Numbered from the stretch's first letter, positions 9,185 to 18,167 are shown. The stretch: DNA of 64,000 nt from Nocardia bovistercoris (GCF_015674855.1 NZ_JADMLG010000004.1:372001-436000); one strand, 5' to 3'. Notes: generated by a model from the letters alone, not told the origin. Numbers and translations are program-made.

Positions 9185-10077
9185 CCGACGACCTATCCGC
9201 CCTGCTGACCGGCCTGACCCCGACCCCCGCGAAGGTCGAGGCGTACCGGACCGATACCTACGTGCTGGAAACCGTCGACCAGTTGCGCGAATCAGGCGTC
9301 GACGCAACCGAATTCGCCCGACGGCATGCGATGCTGCTGCTCAAACCCGACGCGATCGTCGCCAGAGCGGTCGAACCGACGCTGGAATGGCTCGGCGCCA
9401 ATGGGTTCCCCGTCGTCGGCGCGTACCGCGTGCCCGTCGACCGGCATCTGGCCCGGGCGTTGTGGTATTTCGCGTGGAATATCGCCTCACCCGAACGCCG
9501 CCGCCTGGCCGATCTGCTGGTCGGCATCTCCGACGCGCTCGTGCTTTTGGTGCGCGGCGAGGACGGCCGGATCCCGGTCTCGGTGCGGCTCACCGAGGCC
9601 AAGGGCCCCACCGATCCGCGCAAGCGCCGCCCCGAACACCTGCGGTACGTGCTCGGCCGACACAGCTACCTGCTGAATCTGGTGCACTCACCCGACGATC
9701 CCGCCGACGTGCTGCGCGAATTCGCCATCTACTTCGACGAGCGGACCAGGACCGGCATCCTGGCCGCCGACCACGGTTCCGACGCGGTGGCGCACGCCGC
9801 GCGACTGGCGAAGGACCTGTACGCGAGTACGCCGGAACGTGGTTTCGACCGTGCGGACGCGTTGGCGCGGCTGCGGTCCGACACCGGCGCCGCGGGCGGT
9901 ACGTGGTCGGACGACGACTGCGCGCGGTTGCTCTACGACGCTTGGGCGCGAGACATCGATATCGACCCGTGGTCGGCGATCGTGCTCGGGTCCCATGTAC
10001 TTCCGATGCGGACCGGAACGCAGTCGCAAACCCTGCGCCCCGTCACCGTGAACGACTGGTTGGAGGGTCGGCCGTGA
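9181..10077 (+). CDS. Nucleoside-diphosphate-kinase-like protein
   Basis: A 298-residue protein with an NDP-kinase-like core at about residues 48-186: HAMLLLKPDAIVARAVEPTL matches the first strand and helix of Ndk. GPTDPRKRRPEHLRYVLGR followed by LLNLVHSPDDPADVLRE matches the nucleotide-binding and catalytic segment. The phosphorylated His is kept (about residue 169), in NxVHSPDD rather than the usual NxxHGSDS. About 45 N-terminal and 110 C-terminal residues are additional, so this is not the housekeeping enzyme of about 140 residues. Inside a lipid-type cluster it may phosphorylate a pathway intermediate or hold a nucleotide. The start (GTG, 9181) overlaps the upstream gene by four bases. 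Confidence 0.7.
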   Translation: MTDDLSALLTGLTPTPAKVEAYRTDTYVLETVDQLRESGVDATEFARRHAMLLLKPDAIVARAVEPTLEWLGANGFPVVGAYRVPVDRHLARALWYFAWNIASPERRRLADLLVGISDALVLLVRGEDGRIPVSVRLTEAKGPTDPRKRRPEHLRYVLGRHSYLLNLVHSPDDPADVLREFAIYFDERTRTGILAADHGSDAVAHAARLAKDLYASTPERGFDRADALARLRSDTGAAGGTWSDDDCARLLYDAWARDIDIDPWSAIVLGSHVLPMRTGTQSQTLRPVTVNDWLEGRP

Positions 10078-11048
10078 CATCTACCGCTGCCGTGACGGCA
10101 ACATACGCGAGCACAATCGCGCGCGAGCTCGCGCACCGGTGCTCGGTCGCGGAGGTGTTCGTCACCTCGCTGGGCGCCGTCGGCGCCGACGAATTCCTCG
10201 TCGGCGCGCAACTGCCGAGGATGCACGCCTACTACGGCGACCACGCGGGACCGCTCGGCGCGCGATACGACCCGCTGCTGGTGATGGAGGCCGCCCGCCA
10301 GGCCGCCATCGCCCTCACCCACGAGTTCTACGGTGTGCCCGTCGAATCGGCTTTCATCGTGCGCACCTTCAACGGCACCGGCTCCGAAACCGCCGCGTGG
10401 ACGGTCGGCGACCTACCCGCCGACCTGGTGATGAAGGTCACCGTCCCGCGCAAACACCGCCGCGGCGACCGACTGCACGGACTGGACATGGTGCTCGACA
10501 TCTCCCGGGGCGAGCACCACATGCTCACCGTCGACGGCTCCTTCTCCTGGATGACCTCCGCGCAATGGTCGGCGCTGCGCACCGGATTCCGCGACGGCCT
10601 CGGGCTCGGCGACCACATCGCGGAATCCGCGCCAGGCCCGCGCGCGGCGGCGGTCGAAGTCGGCCGCGAGAGCCCGCGCAATGTCGTGATCGGCCCGCCG
10701 ATGTCCGACGGCGCGGGCACCCGCGCCGCGGTCGTCGCCGACCTGTCGCATCCGTCCCTGTTCGACCACCGCCTCGACCACGTCCCCGGCAGCCTGCTCA
10801 TCGAGGCCGCGCGGCAGACCGCACTCGCGACCGTCGGCGTCGCCACCCGACTGGTCTGCGTGGCAAGCACTTTCGACGCCTTCGTCGAACTGGATCTGCC
10901 CGCCGAATGCCGCGCCGAGATCACCGATTCCGGCCTCGGCGCCAAGGTGGTCCGCTGCGAAATCCACCAAGCGGACGCGGTAGCGGCCCGCATCGACTTG
11001 GAATTCGCCGAGCCCGACGCCGCCGCAGCCACCGGAGCGGCTGGATGA
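10074..11048 (+). CDS. AfsA-family hotdog protein (butyrolactone-synthase type)
   Basis: A 324-residue protein built from two AfsA-type hotdog repeats. The first contains HRCSVAEVFVTSL, then a short AQLPRMHAYYGDH stretch and DPLLVMEAARQAAIALTHEF; the second contains LSHPSLFDHRLDHVPGSLL followed by EAARQTALATV. AfsA condenses a beta-ketoacyl chain with dihydroxyacetone phosphate on the way to gamma-butyrolactone signals, and relatives act in other pathways. The presence of an ACP and a reductase next door fits an acyl substrate. No adjacent TetR-type butyrolactone receptor is seen, which argues for a structural rather than signalling product. The GTG start at 10074 overlaps the previous stop. 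Confidence 0.8.
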   Translation: MTSTAAVTATYASTIARELAHRCSVAEVFVTSLGAVGADEFLVGAQLPRMHAYYGDHAGPLGARYDPLLVMEAARQAAIALTHEFYGVPVESAFIVRTFNGTGSETAAWTVGDLPADLVMKVTVPRKHRRGDRLHGLDMVLDISRGEHHMLTVDGSFSWMTSAQWSALRTGFRDGLGLGDHIAESAPGPRAAAVEVGRESPRNVVIGPPMSDGAGTRAAVVADLSHPSLFDHRLDHVPGSLLIEAARQTALATVGVATRLVCVASTFDAFVELDLPAECRAEITDSGLGAKVVRCEIHQADAVAARIDLEFAEPDAAAATGAAG

Positions 11049-11662
11049 CCGACGCCGACCTGCTCACAACCACGCGCGCGTTCCGGCGTCGCCTCGACCT
11101 GACCCGTCCGGTGGACCGGCAGGATCTGTCGGACTGCCTCGAGATCGCGGTGCACGCTCCCAGCGGCACCAATCGGCAGCCGTGGCGGTTCGTCGTCGTG
11201 ATCGATCCCGAACTCAAAGAGCGGATCGCGGAGTACTACCGCAAGGGTTTCGCGGCGTATCTGGCGGCGCGGACCCCGCGTCCTGATCAGCGCGCCGACC
11301 TGGCCTCGGGGCGGTATCTCGCCGAGCGCCTGCACGAGGTGCCCGCGCTGATCCTGGTCTGCTCGGTTGGTCGCCCGCCCGACCAGCCATCAGCACTGCG
11401 GCTCGCGAGCTTCTACGGCTCGATCTACCCGGCGGTGTGGAATCTGATGTTGGCGTTGCGGACCCGAGGACTCGGCTCGACCATGACCACCGCTCATCTC
11501 GCCTACGAGCGCGAGGTCGCCGACCTGCTCGGCATCCCGTTCGACGAGGTCACCCAGGTCGCCATGCTCCCGGTGGCGCATCTCACTCCCGGCCCGATGC
11601 CGCCCGCGCCCGCCCGGACACCCGCCGCCGACCTGACCGGTTGGGACGGGTGGATCCGGTGA
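11045..11662 (+). CDS. Nitroreductase-family flavoprotein
   Basis: A 205-residue FMN-dependent oxidoreductase. The N-terminal segment RAFRRRLDLTRPV, the PSGTNRQPWRFVVV FMN-binding motif and RTRGLGSTMTTAH near the C-terminal half are standard for the family. Such enzymes reduce nitro groups, enones, quinones or flavin, and some biosynthetic members oxidise or reduce a ring or an alkene. Here it is the seventh gene of the coupled cluster, with ATGA overlap to the AfsA-like gene and GTGA overlap to the UbiA-like gene, so it probably modifies the cluster's product. The substrate cannot be read from sequence. Confidence 0.85.
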   Translation: MTDADLLTTTRAFRRRLDLTRPVDRQDLSDCLEIAVHAPSGTNRQPWRFVVVIDPELKERIAEYYRKGFAAYLAARTPRPDQRADLASGRYLAERLHEVPALILVCSVGRPPDQPSALRLASFYGSIYPAVWNLMLALRTRGLGSTMTTAHLAYEREVADLLGIPFDEVTQVAMLPVAHLTPGPMPPAPARTPAADLTGWDGWIR

Positions 11663-12594
11663 CCGCGCCCGCGGCGAAAACCGGTCCACTGCACTCGATC
11701 CGACGTGTCCTGCGCTTCACCGCGGTCATGTACAAACCGCACTACCTGCTCTACGGAATCCTGTGGGTGCTGGCATTGGAGGCCACCGCGGCCCTGGTGA
11801 CCGCCCCGGACACCGCGTGGCGGCCGTCCGGCGCGACCGCCATGCGCATCGCCGTCGTCGCGATCGTGCTGTTGTATCTGCGCATGGTGGACGAGCAGAA
11901 GGACCTCGACTACGACCGCGTGCACAACCCGGACCGCCCGCTGGTCACCGGTGCGGTCAGCGCCACCGAACTGCGCGCCGCGATGGCCGTGATCGCGGTG
12001 GTGTCGGTGGCGGCGAGCAGCACGCTCTCTGCCGTGTCGGCGGTGGCGATCGCCGCGGTGCTCGGCTACGGCCTGCTGCTGTGGGCACTGGAACGCGTTT
12101 CGGCGCCGGTACGCACCGACATCCTGCTGAACCTGGCCGTCACCTACCCGGTCCAACTGCTGGTCACGGCGTATATCGTGCTGTCGGCCATCGACACGGG
12201 CGAGGTCGCCGCCCGCCCGGTGGCCGCCGTGGTCGCCCTGATCTTCGCGGGCTCATTCCTCCAGTTCGAATTCGCCCGCAAGACCTCGCGCGAAGACCGA
12301 CCGGGCGAGATGTACTACTCGAACCGCCTTGGCGCGAACGGGAGTACCGCCGCCGCACTCGTATGCGCGGCCGTCGCCGTCATCACAGACTCGGCCCTGA
12401 TCCGCCCGTGGCAAGAACCCGCGCCCCGAAACCTCATCGCCTGGCTACCACTGGCACTGCTGCTGATCCCCGCGACCTGCGCTCTCACCTTCCGCCGATC
12501 CACCGACACCGACTACCCGGTCGTCCCCGCCGTGCTGTTCATCCTGACCCTCTACCTCACCCTGATCGCCCAAGCCCTGGTGCTCACCGGCTGA
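11659..12594 (+). CDS. UbiA-family membrane prenyltransferase
   Basis: A 311-residue integral membrane protein with about eight predicted hydrophobic segments. The family's aspartate-rich motif is recognisable as VDEQKDLDYDRVHNPDRPL at about residues 76-94; a second Asp-containing loop, where SREDRPGEM lies, is at about 214-222. UbiA enzymes transfer a prenyl chain, or an acyl or sugar-like group, to an acceptor in the membrane. As last gene of the coupled cluster it suggests that the product is prenylated or membrane-delivered. No prenyl-diphosphate synthase is in the window. Its start overlaps the nitroreductase stop by four bases; the frame ends 72 bases before the next gene. Confidence 0.8.
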   Translation: MTAPAAKTGPLHSIRRVLRFTAVMYKPHYLLYGILWVLALEATAALVTAPDTAWRPSGATAMRIAVVAIVLLYLRMVDEQKDLDYDRVHNPDRPLVTGAVSATELRAAMAVIAVVSVAASSTLSAVSAVAIAAVLGYGLLLWALERVSAPVRTDILLNLAVTYPVQLLVTAYIVLSAIDTGEVAARPVAAVVALIFAGSFLQFEFARKTSREDRPGEMYYSNRLGANGSTAAALVCAAVAVITDSALIRPWQEPAPRNLIAWLPLALLLIPATCALTFRRSTDTDYPVVPAVLFILTLYLTLIAQALVLTG

Positions 12595-12666
12595 CCTCGG
12601 CGTTGCAGGCCGGCGGATATCGAGTGGCTCTTTGATCGTGAGAGTCGGCTGCCGAGACTGGTTGGC

Positions 12667-14076
12667 ATGTCTTCTCCAGCGCCGAGCACCGACCAGCGGG
12701 GCGGCGATCCTCAGTCAGCGAAGTCCCGCCTCGTGCTCGATGCCGCGCGGCGAGCCGCGACCTATATCGACGGCTGTCGTGATCGCGGTGTGTTCCCGAC
12801 CCGGCAAGCGGTATCGGATCTGGCGAGGTTCCCGCGTGACTTGGCGCGGGAGCCGGTACCCGCGCACGAGGTCTTGGCGATGCTGGACGAGGTCGGTTCA
12901 CCGGCCACGGTGGTCTCCACCGCGGGCCGCTACTTCGGTTACGTCAACGGCGGTACCGACCCCGTCGCGGCTGCCGCGGCGGTGCTGGTCGGCGCGTGGG
13001 ATCAGAATGTCGCGTTGCCGGTGATGTCGCCGGTCGCGGCGCATCTGGACGAACTGGCCGCACGCTGGTCCTGCCAACTGCTCGGGTTGCCGGACACGGC
13101 CGTCGCCGCGTTCTGTTCGGGTGCGACGATCGCCAATCTGACCGGCATACTGGCCGCCCGCGACGCACTGTTGCACCGCGCCGGATGGAGCGTCGAGCGG
13201 CGCGGCCTGGCCGGGGCTCCCGCGCTGCGGGTGGTCGCCTCCGCGGAGATCCACGCCTCGGTGGTCAAGGCGTTGCGTGCCGCCGGGTTCGGCGCCGACC
13301 AGATCGAGCGCGCGCCCACCGATGACCGCGGCCGGGTCCTCGTCGACCGGTTCCCCGCCGTCGACGACCGCACCGTGGTGCTGCTGCAAGCAGGCAATGT
13401 CGACACCGGTCACAGCGACCCTTTCGATCAGCTGATTCCCGTTGTGCGCGATCGGGGTGGCTGGGTACACGTCGACGGCGCGTTCGGCCTGTGGGCCGCC
13501 GCCTCCGAGACACAACGGCATCTCGTCGCGGGCGTCGAGTCGGCCGACTCGTGGGCCACCGACGCCCACAAGTGGCTCAACGCCCCTTACGATTCCGGGA
13601 TCGCGATCTGCCGCGACCCCGAGGACCTGCGCCGCGCCGTGGCCTCGCACGCCGCGTATCTGTCCACCGACGCCGAACGCGCACCCGCTCATCTCGGCCT
13701 GCAGATGTCGCAGCGGGCCCGCGGGGCCGAGGTCTGGGCGATCCTGGCCGGTCGCGGACGCCGCGGGGTCGCCGACCTGGTCGACTCGCTGTGCGCGCAC
13801 GCCACGCGCATGGCCGCACTGCTCGCCGCCGGGGGAGCGCGGGTGCTCGTTCCGACCGTCCTGAATCAGGTCCTCGTCCGGTTCGACGACGACGAGACCA
13901 CCGACGCCGTCATCGCCGCCGTCCAGGCCGATCGCACCTGCTGGGTCGCGGGAACCGAGTGGCACGGCCATCGCGCCATGCGCGTCAGCGTCTGCGACGC
14001 CGCCACCACCGTCACCGACATCGAGATCGCCGCCGCCGCCATCCTCCGATGCAGGCGCGCCCTGGACGTCACCTGA
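12667..14076 (+). CDS. Group II PLP-dependent decarboxylase
   Basis: A 469-residue fold-type I PLP enzyme of the glutamate/aromatic amino acid decarboxylase group. GYVNGGTDPVAAAAAVLVGA and FCSGATIANLTGILAARDAL shape the active site, VHVDGAFGLWAA gives the PLP-binding Asp, and WATDAHKWLNAPYDSG contains the Schiff-base Lys near residue 302. The substrate is not evident; an amino acid is expected, giving an amine and CO2. It follows the eight-gene cluster by 72 bases on the same strand, so it may supply an amine to that pathway or be independent. No strong Shine-Dalgarno sequence precedes the ATG. Confidence 0.85.
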   Translation: MSSPAPSTDQRGGDPQSAKSRLVLDAARRAATYIDGCRDRGVFPTRQAVSDLARFPRDLAREPVPAHEVLAMLDEVGSPATVVSTAGRYFGYVNGGTDPVAAAAAVLVGAWDQNVALPVMSPVAAHLDELAARWSCQLLGLPDTAVAAFCSGATIANLTGILAARDALLHRAGWSVERRGLAGAPALRVVASAEIHASVVKALRAAGFGADQIERAPTDDRGRVLVDRFPAVDDRTVVLLQAGNVDTGHSDPFDQLIPVVRDRGGWVHVDGAFGLWAAASETQRHLVAGVESADSWATDAHKWLNAPYDSGIAICRDPEDLRRAVASHAAYLSTDAERAPAHLGLQMSQRARGAEVWAILAGRGRRGVADLVDSLCAHATRMAALLAAGGARVLVPTVLNQVLVRFDDDETTDAVIAAVQADRTCWVAGTEWHGHRAMRVSVCDAATTVTDIEIAAAAILRCRRALDVT

Positions 14077-14107
14077 CCGAAGCGGTGATCGAGGGCGCCG
14101 TGCGGAC

Positions 14108-15187
14108 TCAGTTCGGGGCGGCTTCCAGTAGCTGGTCCGGTGCCACCGTGGCGATGTGGCGCAGCAGGGTGAAACCGGAGCGGGCGAGCAGGTCTCGGTA
14201 TTCGGTGGCGTCGCGTTCCCGGCCTCCGGTGTTGATCAGCATCTCGAGATCGATGTATTTGCCGGGGTGCGGTCGATTGTGGTGGGGCAGGACCAGTTCG
14301 ACGAGCAGCAGCCGGGCGGTGGGCGGCATGGCCGTGCGCAGGACGCGCAGGATCGTCGCGATGCGTTCGCTATCCCAGTCGTGCACGATGTGTTTGAGCA
14401 CGTAGAGGTCACCGCCGGTGGGTACGGCGTCGAAGAAGGAGCCGCTCTCGATGGAACAGCGGTCGGCTACGCCCAGTTCGGCGAGTCGTTCGGGTGCCCC
14501 CGCGACCACTTCGGGCATGTCGAACAGGATGCCTCGGGATCGGGGTGCGCGGCGCAGGATCTCGGCGATGAACCGTCCTTCGCCGCCGCCGATGTCGACG
14601 ATGGTGTCGTAGCGAGCGAAATCGTAGGCGTCGAGCAGCGCTTCGGTGGACAGTCCGCCGATGCTGGTCATGGCGCGGTCGAAACTCGCGCCGAGTGCGC
14701 GGTCCTCGGCGACGAGGTCGAAGAACGCGGACGCGCCGCCGATCGGCGCGCCGGTGCGGACCGCGTCCACGAGCCGGGTCCAGCGGCCGCGATGGAAGTC
14801 GGTGCCGAAGAACAGGATGACATCGCGCAGCGAGACCTCGGAGTCCGTGCGCAGCGCCCGCGCGGCGGGGGTCGACCGGTAGCGGCCCCTCGCGTCCTCG
14901 GCGAACACGCCGTGGCTGGTGAGCAGGCACAGCAGGCGACGCAGCGCGTCCTCGTCGGCGTCGACCGCGACGGCGAGTTCGGCGAGGGTGCGCGGCCCTC
15001 GGGCCAGCGCGTCGGCGATGCCGAGCTCGGCGGCCGCGGCGACGGCTTGGGCGAGCCAGCCCGCGGTGAACATCTCCATGAGCGCGATATGTCCCGGCAC
15101 GAGTCGGCGGTGCAGCGCGGCCAGGGCGCCGCGCAGGAATTCGACCGTGCGGACGAGCGGGAGCGGCGGCTGTTTCATCGGCTGCAC
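14108..15187 (-). CDS. SAM-dependent O-methyltransferase (plant/acetylserotonin type)
   Basis: A 359-residue methyltransferase. The N-terminal winged-helix dimerisation domain contains ELGIADALARGPRTLAELA and LRRLLCLLTSHGVF. The Rossmann core contains DTIVDIGGGEGRFIAEIL (SAM loop) and LLVELVLP, and LKHIVHDWDSE carries the catalytic His expected in small-molecule O-methyltransferases. I chose the GTG at 15185-15187 because GGAGG lies eight bases upstream; the ATG three codons later (15178) is the alternative. It converges on the decarboxylase gene with a 31-base gap, so both may modify one aromatic compound, but that is inference. Confidence 0.85.
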   Translation of the reverse strand: MQPMKQPPLPLVRTVEFLRGALAALHRRLVPGHIALMEMFTAGWLAQAVAAAAELGIADALARGPRTLAELAVAVDADEDALRRLLCLLTSHGVFAEDARGRYRSTPAARALRTDSEVSLRDVILFFGTDFHRGRWTRLVDAVRTGAPIGGASAFFDLVAEDRALGASFDRAMTSIGGLSTEALLDAYDFARYDTIVDIGGGEGRFIAEILRRAPRSRGILFDMPEVVAGAPERLAELGVADRCSIESGSFFDAVPTGGDLYVLKHIVHDWDSERIATILRVLRTAMPPTARLLLVELVLPHHNRPHPGKYIDLEMLINTGGRERDATEYRDLLARSGFTLLRHIATVAPDQLLEAAPN

Positions 15188-15599
15188 GGTGCGGGCCTCC
15201 CTCGCGCGGAACGCGGTCGTGAACGGGCCTGCGGCGACCCGTGCCGAACAATAGCCGCGCGACGGGGAACGGGTAGGAGTACGCGCCGCGAATCCGTATA
15301 TGCGGTGCAATACCGGTGGATCCATGTCGTATTCGCTGGTAACCGGTCGGTATGCGACGCGGGGTGCGTCGCCGAGTCGAGCTTGCGAACGAATAGCTCG
15401 ATCGCGCTGCGTATTCCCGAAACGAATACGCGAACCGGCTGCGGAAGCGGGCCGGAAGTCGGTGTCCGAACGGTCTCGACACGCCGGACCGGAAACTCGG
15501 GAGCCGCGAGAAAGATAACGGTTGAGTCGTTATGTGGATGGGGGAGCGCGGAATTGGGAAAGTATTGGTACGCGTCATGCGAGCGGAATGAGGTGCCCC
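15188..15599. other. Intergenic region with two small inverted repeats
   Basis: No coding frame is convincing in these 412 bases between the methyltransferase and a small zinc-ribbon-like gene. Two inverted repeats are visible: GCGTATTC with GAATACGC (15409-15416 and 15424-15431, 7-base spacer) and ATAACG with CGTTAT (15515-15520 and 15528-15533, 7-base spacer). The second lies 67 bases before the small gene. Either could be a regulator site; neither matches an operator I know. Confidence 0.4.
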
Positions 15600-15767
15600 A
15601 TGAATACGTTGGTGTGCGGCGACTGCTGGCGAGAGCAGAACCTGACGTTCGCGCAGCGATTGGATCCGGCCTTCATCCGGCCCGGCATCCGGTACCTGTG
15701 CCCCGAACACCTGGCCCGGCGCGACGAACTGCTCGGCCGCACCGGATTCGGGAAGACGGCCGCCTGA
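15600..15767 (+). CDS. Small zinc-ribbon-like protein
   Basis: A 55-residue protein with CGDCW near the N terminus and CPEH in the middle, a spacing that could bind one zinc ion (Cys-X2-Cys ... Cys-X2-His). GAGG six bases upstream supports the ATG at 15600; an in-frame ATG at 15588 is possible. The rest is moderately basic with no membrane segment. No function is recognised. It is transcribed toward the MerR gene on the other strand, whose stop lies 48 bases away. Confidence 0.55.
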   Translation: MNTLVCGDCWREQNLTFAQRLDPAFIRPGIRYLCPEHLARRDELLGRTGFGKTAA

Positions 15768-15815
15768 ACACCCCGCACGCGGTGCGGTGAGGCGCGTTCA
15801 CGCCGTGACGCGTAT

Positions 15816-16595
15816 TCAGGCGGTGCGTTCCGGCGCGTCCGCTCGGGTGCGTTCGCGTTCGGCGGCGGTGGCGAGGTAATCACCGAGTTCGCGGCGCAAC
15901 GCGGCGTCCAGCGACCGCGTCAGCGTGCTCTGCACCGAGGTCACGGCGAGTTCGCGCATCTTGTGCAGCATCGCCGTGGTGTCGGCGATCTCGGCGCTCG
16001 TCTCCGGCAGCCAGCCGGGACCGTGCGCGTCGACGATGTGTTCGCGCGCGGCCGCGATCATGAGCGCGGCGATATCGTGCATGCGGTCGGCGACCTGACC
16101 GTAGATCTCGATGAGGGTGGGCAACTCCATGCCGTACTCGTGCAGTTCGGCGAAGGAGGCGAGCAGCGGGGTGTCGGTGAACACGACCGTATCGCCTTCG
16201 AGGCGAACCAGATTCATCTCGGCAAGGCGATCGAGCAGCGCGTCGTCCTCGGAACCGAGGACGGTGCCGATCAACTCGCGCGACACCTCGAAGGTCTGTT
16301 CCTCGGCCCACGGCGCGGTGACGGCGTCCTGCAGCCCGAGCACCTCGGTGAGGTCCTTGCCGGTTTCCCAGCTGGTGATGAAGTCGGCGATGTGCGCGGT
16401 GGTGAATCCGCGTTGCAGCAGCGCGTCGATCAGGCGCAGACGTTCCAGGTGGGCGCGGCCGTAGATGCTGGCTCGCCCGTCCTTGCCGACCGGCGGCGGC
16501 AGCAGGCCGCGTTCCTGATAGGCGCGCACATTGCGCGTGGTGGTGCCCGCGGCGCGAGCCAGATCATCGATCCGGTACTCCACCTGCGCGTTCAC
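15816..16595 (-). CDS. MerR-family transcriptional regulator
   Basis: A 259-residue DNA-binding protein. The N-terminal MerR winged helix is clear: YRIDDLARAAGTTTRNVRAY then QERGLLPPPVGKDGRASIYG. HLERLRLIDALLQRGFTTAHI continues it into the dimerisation helix. The remaining 170 residues form a helical effector region of unknown ligand, lacking the Cys residues of metal-sensing MerR proteins. It follows the monooxygenase gene on the same strand after 78 bases, so it may be the local regulator of that redox operon or be cotranscribed with it. Confidence 0.85.
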   Translation of the reverse strand: MNAQVEYRIDDLARAAGTTTRNVRAYQERGLLPPPVGKDGRASIYGRAHLERLRLIDALLQRGFTTAHIADFITSWETGKDLTEVLGLQDAVTAPWAEEQTFEVSRELIGTVLGSEDDALLDRLAEMNLVRLEGDTVVFTDTPLLASFAELHEYGMELPTLIEIYGQVADRMHDIAALMIAAAREHIVDAHGPGWLPETSAEIADTTAMLHKMRELAVTSVQSTLTRSLDAALRRELGDYLATAAERERTRADAPERTA

Positions 16596-16673
16596 CTCCT
16601 CACCCCTGGGGCGCCCTCGGCCCGGCGACTCGATCGTGGCGAGTGTAGTCGCAGGACAGGGGGCGCTCGTCGT

Positions 16674-18167
16674 TCAGGACCGCGCCAGAGCGACTTTCGC
16701 GTCGAACGGCACGGTTTCGTAGTCCCCGAGGTCGAAGGTACGCAGTTGTTCGACGTATTGGGTCGCGAATCCCGGAAACATGGTGGCGTTGAATCCGTCC
16801 TCGGTGAGGTACCAGCTGCGGCAGCCGGAATTCCACGTGGTCGCGCCGAGCCTGCGTTGGATGGTGGCGTTGTGGCGGTCCTGACGGTCGCGGCGCACGT
16901 CGAGCACCCGCAGGTCGCGGGCCAGGATCGTCTCGATCGCGTCGACCAGGTATTCGATCTGGGCCTCCATGTACACCAGCGCCGAATTGTGGCCGGGACC
17001 GGAATTCGGGCCGAAGGTGAGGAACAGGTTCGGATAGCCCGACACCGCGATGCTCTTGTACGCGTACGCGCCGCGCGACCATTCCTCGGCGAGCACCCGC
17101 CCGTCGCGGCCGATCACCGGAATCGGCGTCCCGGTCTTGGAGACGTCGAATCCGGTGGCGAACACGATGCAGTCGGCGCGGTGCTCGATCCCTTCGGCGG
17201 TGCGGATGCCCTGTTCGCTGAGGCGTGCGATCGGCCAGGTGATCAGCGTGCAGTTGTCCTTCTGCAACGCCGGGTAGTAGTCGTCGGTCATCAACAGGCG
17301 TTTGCAGCCGGCGCGGAAATCCGGGGTGAGCTGGCGGCGCAACCACGGATCGCGCACCTGCCTGCGCAACTGCGCCTTGCCGACCAACTCGACCACCCTG
17401 GTCAGTGGCGTATTCCACACCACGCCGAGCGCCACCGACTCGTGGCCGTAGAACCACAGGGTTCGCGCGAGGGTCTGGGTGGCAGGCACCCGGCGGTAGA
17501 TCTGCCTGGTGAGCGCGCCGGTGCGGCGGTTGACGCGCGGCAGCACCCAGCCCGGTGTGCGCTGGAAAACCTTCACCGACGCCGCACGCTCCACCAGCTC
17601 CGGAATGATCTGCACCGCGCTCGCACCCGTGCCGACCACCGCGACCCGCTTGCCGGTGAAGTCGTAGTCGTGATCCCAACGGGCACTGTGGATCACATGT
17701 CCCGCGTAGTCCTCGATGCCGCGGATCTTCGGCAGGCTCGCCTCCGACAGCGGTCCCGAGGCGAGCACCACCGCGCGTGCCCGCACCGCGATTCCCGCGA
17801 TTCGCACGTCCCACAGTCCGGCGGTCTCGTCGAATTCGATCCCGGTGACGGTGCTGCGGAAGCGGATATGCGGTCGGATCCCGAAGCGCTCGACCATCGA
17901 TTCGATGTAGCCGAGTATTTCGCCGCTGTCGGAATAGGTGTGCGACCAGTCCGGATTCGGCGCGAAACCGTAGGAATACAGGCGCGAGGGAATATCGCAG
18001 GCTGCGCCCGGATAGGTGTTGTCGCGCCAGGTGCCGCCCAACGCGTCACCGCGTTCGAAGACCAGGAAATTCTCGATGCCGCGCTGCTTCAGTCGAATGG
18101 CGGCGCCGATGCCCGCGAAGCCCGCGCCGATCACCGCGACGTCGAGCGGCCGATCCGGCGCGCTCAT
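16674..18167 (-). CDS. Baeyer-Villiger-type flavin monooxygenase
   Basis: A 497-residue FAD/NADPH enzyme. The FAD Rossmann motif GAGFAGIG is at residues 14-21 and the NADPH motif GTGASA at 179-184. Between them, YAGHVIHSARWD (154-165) fits the Baeyer-Villiger fingerprint F-X-G-X3-H-X3-W-[PD], with Tyr in the first position. Such enzymes insert oxygen next to a ketone to give an ester or lactone; the M. tuberculosis relative I recall is MymA. I chose the ATG at 18165-18167, which overlaps the upstream stop (ATGA), over an upstream in-frame start inside the neighbour. It is the last gene of a coupled four-gene operon. Confidence 0.85.
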   Translation of the reverse strand: MSAPDRPLDVAVIGAGFAGIGAAIRLKQRGIENFLVFERGDALGGTWRDNTYPGAACDIPSRLYSYGFAPNPDWSHTYSDSGEILGYIESMVERFGIRPHIRFRSTVTGIEFDETAGLWDVRIAGIAVRARAVVLASGPLSEASLPKIRGIEDYAGHVIHSARWDHDYDFTGKRVAVVGTGASAVQIIPELVERAASVKVFQRTPGWVLPRVNRRTGALTRQIYRRVPATQTLARTLWFYGHESVALGVVWNTPLTRVVELVGKAQLRRQVRDPWLRRQLTPDFRAGCKRLLMTDDYYPALQKDNCTLITWPIARLSEQGIRTAEGIEHRADCIVFATGFDVSKTGTPIPVIGRDGRVLAEEWSRGAYAYKSIAVSGYPNLFLTFGPNSGPGHNSALVYMEAQIEYLVDAIETILARDLRVLDVRRDRQDRHNATIQRRLGATTWNSGCRSWYLTEDGFNATMFPGFATQYVEQLRTFDLGDYETVPFDAKVALARS

